NCBI RefSeq assembly: GCF_016863615.1
Contig: NZ_BOPF01000004.1
Coordinates: 62,001-126,000 of the forward strand
DNA length: 64,000 nucleotides
Source of the DNA: Virgisporangium aliadipatigenens
GTDB lineage: Bacteria; Actinomycetota; Actinomycetes; Mycobacteriales; Micromonosporaceae
Direction: 5' to 3'
Each line of letters begins with the position of its first letter. Positions within the stretch are counted from its first letter, which is position 1. Below, piece after piece: positions 61,092-64,000 of this stretch. The position numbers and the translations under genes were made by a program. The notes under the pieces were generated by a model, which made no database searches, was not told the DNA's origin, and saw only the letters and a program-made list of their open reading frames with translations.

Positions 61092-61969
61092 TTGTTCATG
61101 GCGCGGCGGCGACCGAGCAGGGCCGCCGCCGCGCTACGGGAACGCTTGTGGCCGATCGCCGCGCGGCTCGCCTCGCGCAGCATGACGGCCGACCAGAACA
61201 GGGCGGTCTTCGGCGCGGAGTGCCGCTTGCGGTACAGCTTCACCTTGTTGACCGTGAGCAGGCTCCACAGCGCGGGTGATACCCGGGACTCGCCGCCGAG
61301 GTGGGTGACCGACGCGGACGGGACGTACTTCGTCTGGAAGCCGTGGTCCCGGGCGCGCAGCGCGTAGTCGGTCTCCTCGGAGTACAGGAAGAACGACTCG
61401 TCCCAGGGCCCGCAGGCCGCCTCGCACTCGGCCGAGATCAGCATCGCCGCGCCCGTGGCCCAGTCGGCCGGCCCGGTCCGCCGGTACGCCGCCTCGTCCA
61501 CGACCGTCTCGCCGAACGCCCGGTACTTCCCGGCCCGCTGGCCCAGCAGCGCCTCGCCGAACGCCCGCGCGACGGTCGGTTCGCGGCGCAGGGAGTGCGC
61601 GAGGGAGCCGTCGTCGTGGCGGATCATCGGCACGGTGATGCCGGTGCGCCCGCCCAGCTGGGAGAAGAGCGTCTCGACGCTGCCCGGCGCCAGCCGGATG
61701 TCGGGGTTGAGCACCATCGTGGCCCGGTGCGGCTTCGCCTCGGCCAGCCCGGCGTTGATGCCCGCCGCGTAGCCGGCGTTGCGGCCGGTCTGCACCACGA
61801 CGCACTCCGGCGCGAGGCGCCGCGCCACCTCGACCGTGTCGTCGGCGGAGTCGTTGTCGACGACGATCAGCTCGTAGGGCAACTCGCCGAGCCCCGCGGG
61901 GATCGATTCGAGGAGACCCGGCAACGCGTTCGCGCTGTTCCAGGTCACCACCACCAGGGCGATACTCAT
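61088..61969 (-). CDS. Family-2 glycosyltransferase (rhamnosyltransferase-like)
   Basis: 293 residues, soluble. GT-A motifs are VVTWNSANALPGLLES, ELIVVDNDSADDT (first DxD region), VLNPDIRLAPGS, and FFLYSEETDYALRARDHG, where the ED-type motif precedes the acceptor part. Similar to WbbL/rhamnosyl transferases of wall or exopolysaccharide synthesis. ATGA-coupled to the second glycosyltransferase upstream. Confidence 0.87.
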   Translation of the reverse strand: MSIALVVVTWNSANALPGLLESIPAGLGELPYELIVVDNDSADDTVEVARRLAPECVVVQTGRNAGYAAGINAGLAEAKPHRATMVLNPDIRLAPGSVETLFSQLGGRTGITVPMIRHDDGSLAHSLRREPTVARAFGEALLGQRAGKYRAFGETVVDEAAYRRTGPADWATGAAMLISAECEAACGPWDESFFLYSEETDYALRARDHGFQTKYVPSASVTHLGGESRVSPALWSLLTVNKVKLYRKRHSAPKTALFWSAVMLREASRAAIGHKRSRSAAAALLGRRRAMNN

Positions 61970-62796
61970 GTGCGGCTGCTCTCGTCGCGGTGCCAGGTCG
62001 TGTAATCACCGGCAACGATATGCTGCCGCGCCCTCCGGCGGCTGATCGCGGTGATGCCGAGGAAGACGGGCAGCCGCAACGCCATTGCCGGTTCGCGGCG
62101 CAGGACGCCGAGCAGGTCGCCGCGGGTGGTGCGGGCGGAGTCCGTCGCGGCGGTGCGCGCGGCGAGCTGCGTGGTGGCCGTGACGGAACGGACCCGCCGC
62201 TTCACCAGATCCGCGCGGGTGCGTGGCGCGTGCACCGTGACCCGTGCGCGCGGCACGACGCGGCGGGCCGCCGGCTCGAACGCCACCGACGCGGCCAGGT
62301 CGTCGCCGAGCACGTCCGGGATGGCGCCGAGGCGTTCCTTGCCGGCGGCGTTGACGCCGATGACGCCCCGGCCGAACAGGCCCTCGCGCACCACGGGAAG
62401 GCGTTCCCAGAACTGGTAGTACCAGCGCACGGAGAGCGGCCGGCGGTCGAGGGCGACGTCGCGCGCCGGCGCCACGGCCAGAACGCCCGGCTCGGCGAGC
62501 GCGTCGGCGAGGGCCCGCGCGTCGTCGGTGCGCAGTTCGACGTCGGCGTCGACGTACAGCCGCGGGAAGCCCTTGGCGTGCTCGTCGCCGAGGCGCAGCG
62601 CCGCGAACTTGGACGGGACCGGCGACTCCAGGACGGTCACGCCGTAGCCCCGGGCGACGTCGGCGGTGTCGTCGGTGCAGCCGTTGGCCACCACGATCAC
62701 GTCGAACTCGTCGGGAAGGGCGTCGCGCAGCAGACCGGACAGCAGCCGGCCCAATACGGCGGATTCGTTGTGGGCCGGTACGACCACGCTGATCAC
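61966..62796 (-). CDS. Family-2 glycosyltransferase
   Basis: 276 residues from GTG 62796. ISVVVPAHNESAVLGRLL, VIVVANGCTDDTADVARG and the acidic RLYVDADVELRTDDARAL carry the nucleotide-sugar site. The C-terminal part is basic with a possible membrane-associated helix. It makes a two-gene glycosylation unit with the next gene. Divergent from the sugar dehydrogenase, across 270 bp of lower-GC sequence without a gene. Confidence 0.84.
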   Translation of the reverse strand: MISVVVPAHNESAVLGRLLSGLLRDALPDEFDVIVVANGCTDDTADVARGYGVTVLESPVPSKFAALRLGDEHAKGFPRLYVDADVELRTDDARALADALAEPGVLAVAPARDVALDRRPLSVRWYYQFWERLPVVREGLFGRGVIGVNAAGKERLGAIPDVLGDDLAASVAFEPAARRVVPRARVTVHAPRTRADLVKRRVRSVTATTQLAARTAATDSARTTRGDLLGVLRREPAMALRLPVFLGITAISRRRARQHIVAGDYTTWHRDESSRT

Positions 62797-63067
62797 GCGC
62801 CGAGTCCACCAACTCCACGCAGGAGGGTCAAGTCAGATCATGGTCAGCTCTGGCTGACCGTCCGGCGGCCATGTAATCCGAGCGTCCCGAGATGCGAAAC
62901 CTCTTCGCCAGGAATCCGTCCCAAGGGTGTCGGAAATGCATTCGGTGCCAGTAGCTTCGCTCCAGCCAGGGTACGCCCGACCTGCGCGATCAGGCGAGAT
63001 AAGACGCCACCGGGGAACGGTGTCCGAATTCGCCTTCCACGTCCGTCGAGAGAAGGATTAGACGAAC

Positions 63068-64000
63068 ATGTCGCTTGCTGCGGCAGATGCCGAAGAGCCG
63101 ATCGGCGTCGCAGTCGTCGGGGCCGGTTACTGGGGGCCCAACCTCGTCCGCAATTTTCAAGCCTGTCCGGAATTTCATCTCCGCTGGCTCGTAGATCTGG
63201 ACAAGACCCGCGCGGAGCGGGTATTAGGGCGCTACTCGACCGTGCGTCCGACTGACGATCTCGCATCGGTACTCGCCGATCCCGCAGTGGGCGCGGTAGC
63301 CATTGCGACGCCCGCCGGCACCCATCTCGAGGTGGCCATGGCGGCGCTCTCGGCCGGCAAGCACGTGCTGCTGGAGAAGCCGCTCGCGGCAACGTTCGAC
63401 GAGGGGAGACGCCTGGTCGACGAGGCGGAACGGCGCGGTCTCACGCTGATGTGCGACCACACCTTCTGCTACACCCCGGCGGTGCTGCGCATCCGCGAGC
63501 TGCTGCGCGGCGGCGAACTGGGCGAGCTGCACTACATCGACTCCGTGCGGATCAACCTCGGCCTGGTGCAGCGCGACATCGACGTGCTGTGGGACCTGGC
63601 GCCGCACGACCTGTCGATCCTGGACTTCATCCTGCCGGACAACGTCAGCCCGGTGTCGGTGTCGGCGGTCGGGGCGGACCCGATCGGCGCCGGCAACTCC
63701 TGCGTGGCCTACCTGACCGTGCGGCTGTCGACCGGCGGCATCGTGCACATCCACGTCAACTGGCTCTCGCCGGTGAAGGTGCGCACGATGATCGTCGGCG
63801 GTTCGAAGCGGACGCTGGTGTGGGACGACATGAACCCGAGCCAGCGGGTCGCGGTCTACGACCGGGGCGTGGACCTGGCCGGGGCCGAGGCGCTCGGTTC
63901 GGAGGAGCGGCGGGACCTGCTCATCTCGTACCGCTCGGGCGAGATGGTGGCCCCCGCGCTGGCCGAACGCGAGGCGCTGCGGGCGATGGTGACGGAGTTC
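63068..64000 (+). CDS. Gfo/Idh/MocA-family sugar-nucleotide dehydrogenase (runs off the window)
   Basis: 311 residues visible. Rossmann start VAVVGAGYWGPNLVRNF, the family motif HVLLEKPLAAT and the catalytic-domain HDLSILDFI. The GxGYWGxN opening is typical of WlbA-like UDP-sugar 3-dehydrogenases. This fits sugar-nucleotide synthesis beside the two glycosyltransferases. ATG 63068 has AAGGA about 10 bases upstream. The end lies outside the window. Confidence 0.88.
   Translation, partial: MSLAAADAEEPIGVAVVGAGYWGPNLVRNFQACPEFHLRWLVDLDKTRAERVLGRYSTVRPTDDLASVLADPAVGAVAIATPAGTHLEVAMAALSAGKHVLLEKPLAATFDEGRRLVDEAERRGLTLMCDHTFCYTPAVLRIRELLRGGELGELHYIDSVRINLGLVQRDIDVLWDLAPHDLSILDFILPDNVSPVSVSAVGADPIGAGNSCVAYLTVRLSTGGIVHIHVNWLSPVKVRTMIVGGSKRTLVWDDMNPSQRVAVYDRGVDLAGAEALGSEERRDLLISYRSGEMVAPALAEREALRAMVTEF

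Overview
The window is high-GC actinobacterial DNA. Several features point to a Micromonosporaceae-like genome, possibly a motile Actinoplanes-type organism: ergothioneine genes (egtB, egtA), a mycothiol-type oxidative-stress flavour, an S-adenosyl methyltransferase of the DUF574 type, LAxTG-type sorting, ECF and SigB/F-type sigma factors, and a chemoreceptor with CheB and CheR. The taxon is inferred from gene content only. Genes are tightly packed, and many are joined by ATGA stop/start overlaps.

Layout. 0-2.5 kb: the end of egtB, egtA, and a divergent thioredoxin. 2.5-5.7 kb: a secreted, wall-sorted repeat protein. 5.7-14.1 kb: a compact minus-strand cluster (anti-sigma factor, cupin, three paralogous proteins A/B/C, an acidic-tailed membrane protein, an asparagine-synthetase-like enzyme without the glutaminase cysteine, an aldehyde dehydrogenase), headed by a divergent ECF sigma factor. 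I could not match this cluster to a described pathway, and it is my lead candidate for an undescribed system. 14.1-22.5 kb: secreted and metabolic singletons (LamG-like protein, pirin, methyltransferase), a chemoreceptor translationally coupled to a solute-binding lipoprotein, and two membrane proteins.

22.5-36.8 kb: a complete actinomycete integrative and conjugative element of about 14.2 kb. It is bounded by a 38-bp direct repeat that is the 5' half of tRNA-Arg(CCT). It carries int, xis, a RepSA-like rolling-circle initiator, spread-type membrane proteins, an FtsK-like TraB, a regulator, and cargo (GNAT acetyltransferase, a low-GC HTH-DUF4145-like protein). Matching arm-type repeats lie near both ends. 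The element sits on the 5' side of the tRNA, the reverse of the usual arrangement.

36.8-48 kb: a MarR-controlled MFS exporter with two palindromic operators, a methyltransferase divergent from an XRE-cupin regulator, a 1730-residue kinase-ATPase-GAF-GGDEF protein, and small membrane, lipoprotein and MmpS-like genes. 48-53.4 kb: a YdeP-type molybdoenzyme, a streptogrisin-type protease and a DUF4407 protein. 53.4-59.9 kb: a signalling block with a luciferase-like/hemerythrin fusion, CheB, a CheR-PAS gene with a one-base frameshift, a STAS-sigma fusion, and a divergent STAS-HATPase fusion that together look like a rearranged partner switch. 59.9-64 kb: a secreted phytase-like esterase, two family-2 glycosyltransferases, and the start of a Gfo/Idh/MocA sugar dehydrogenase.
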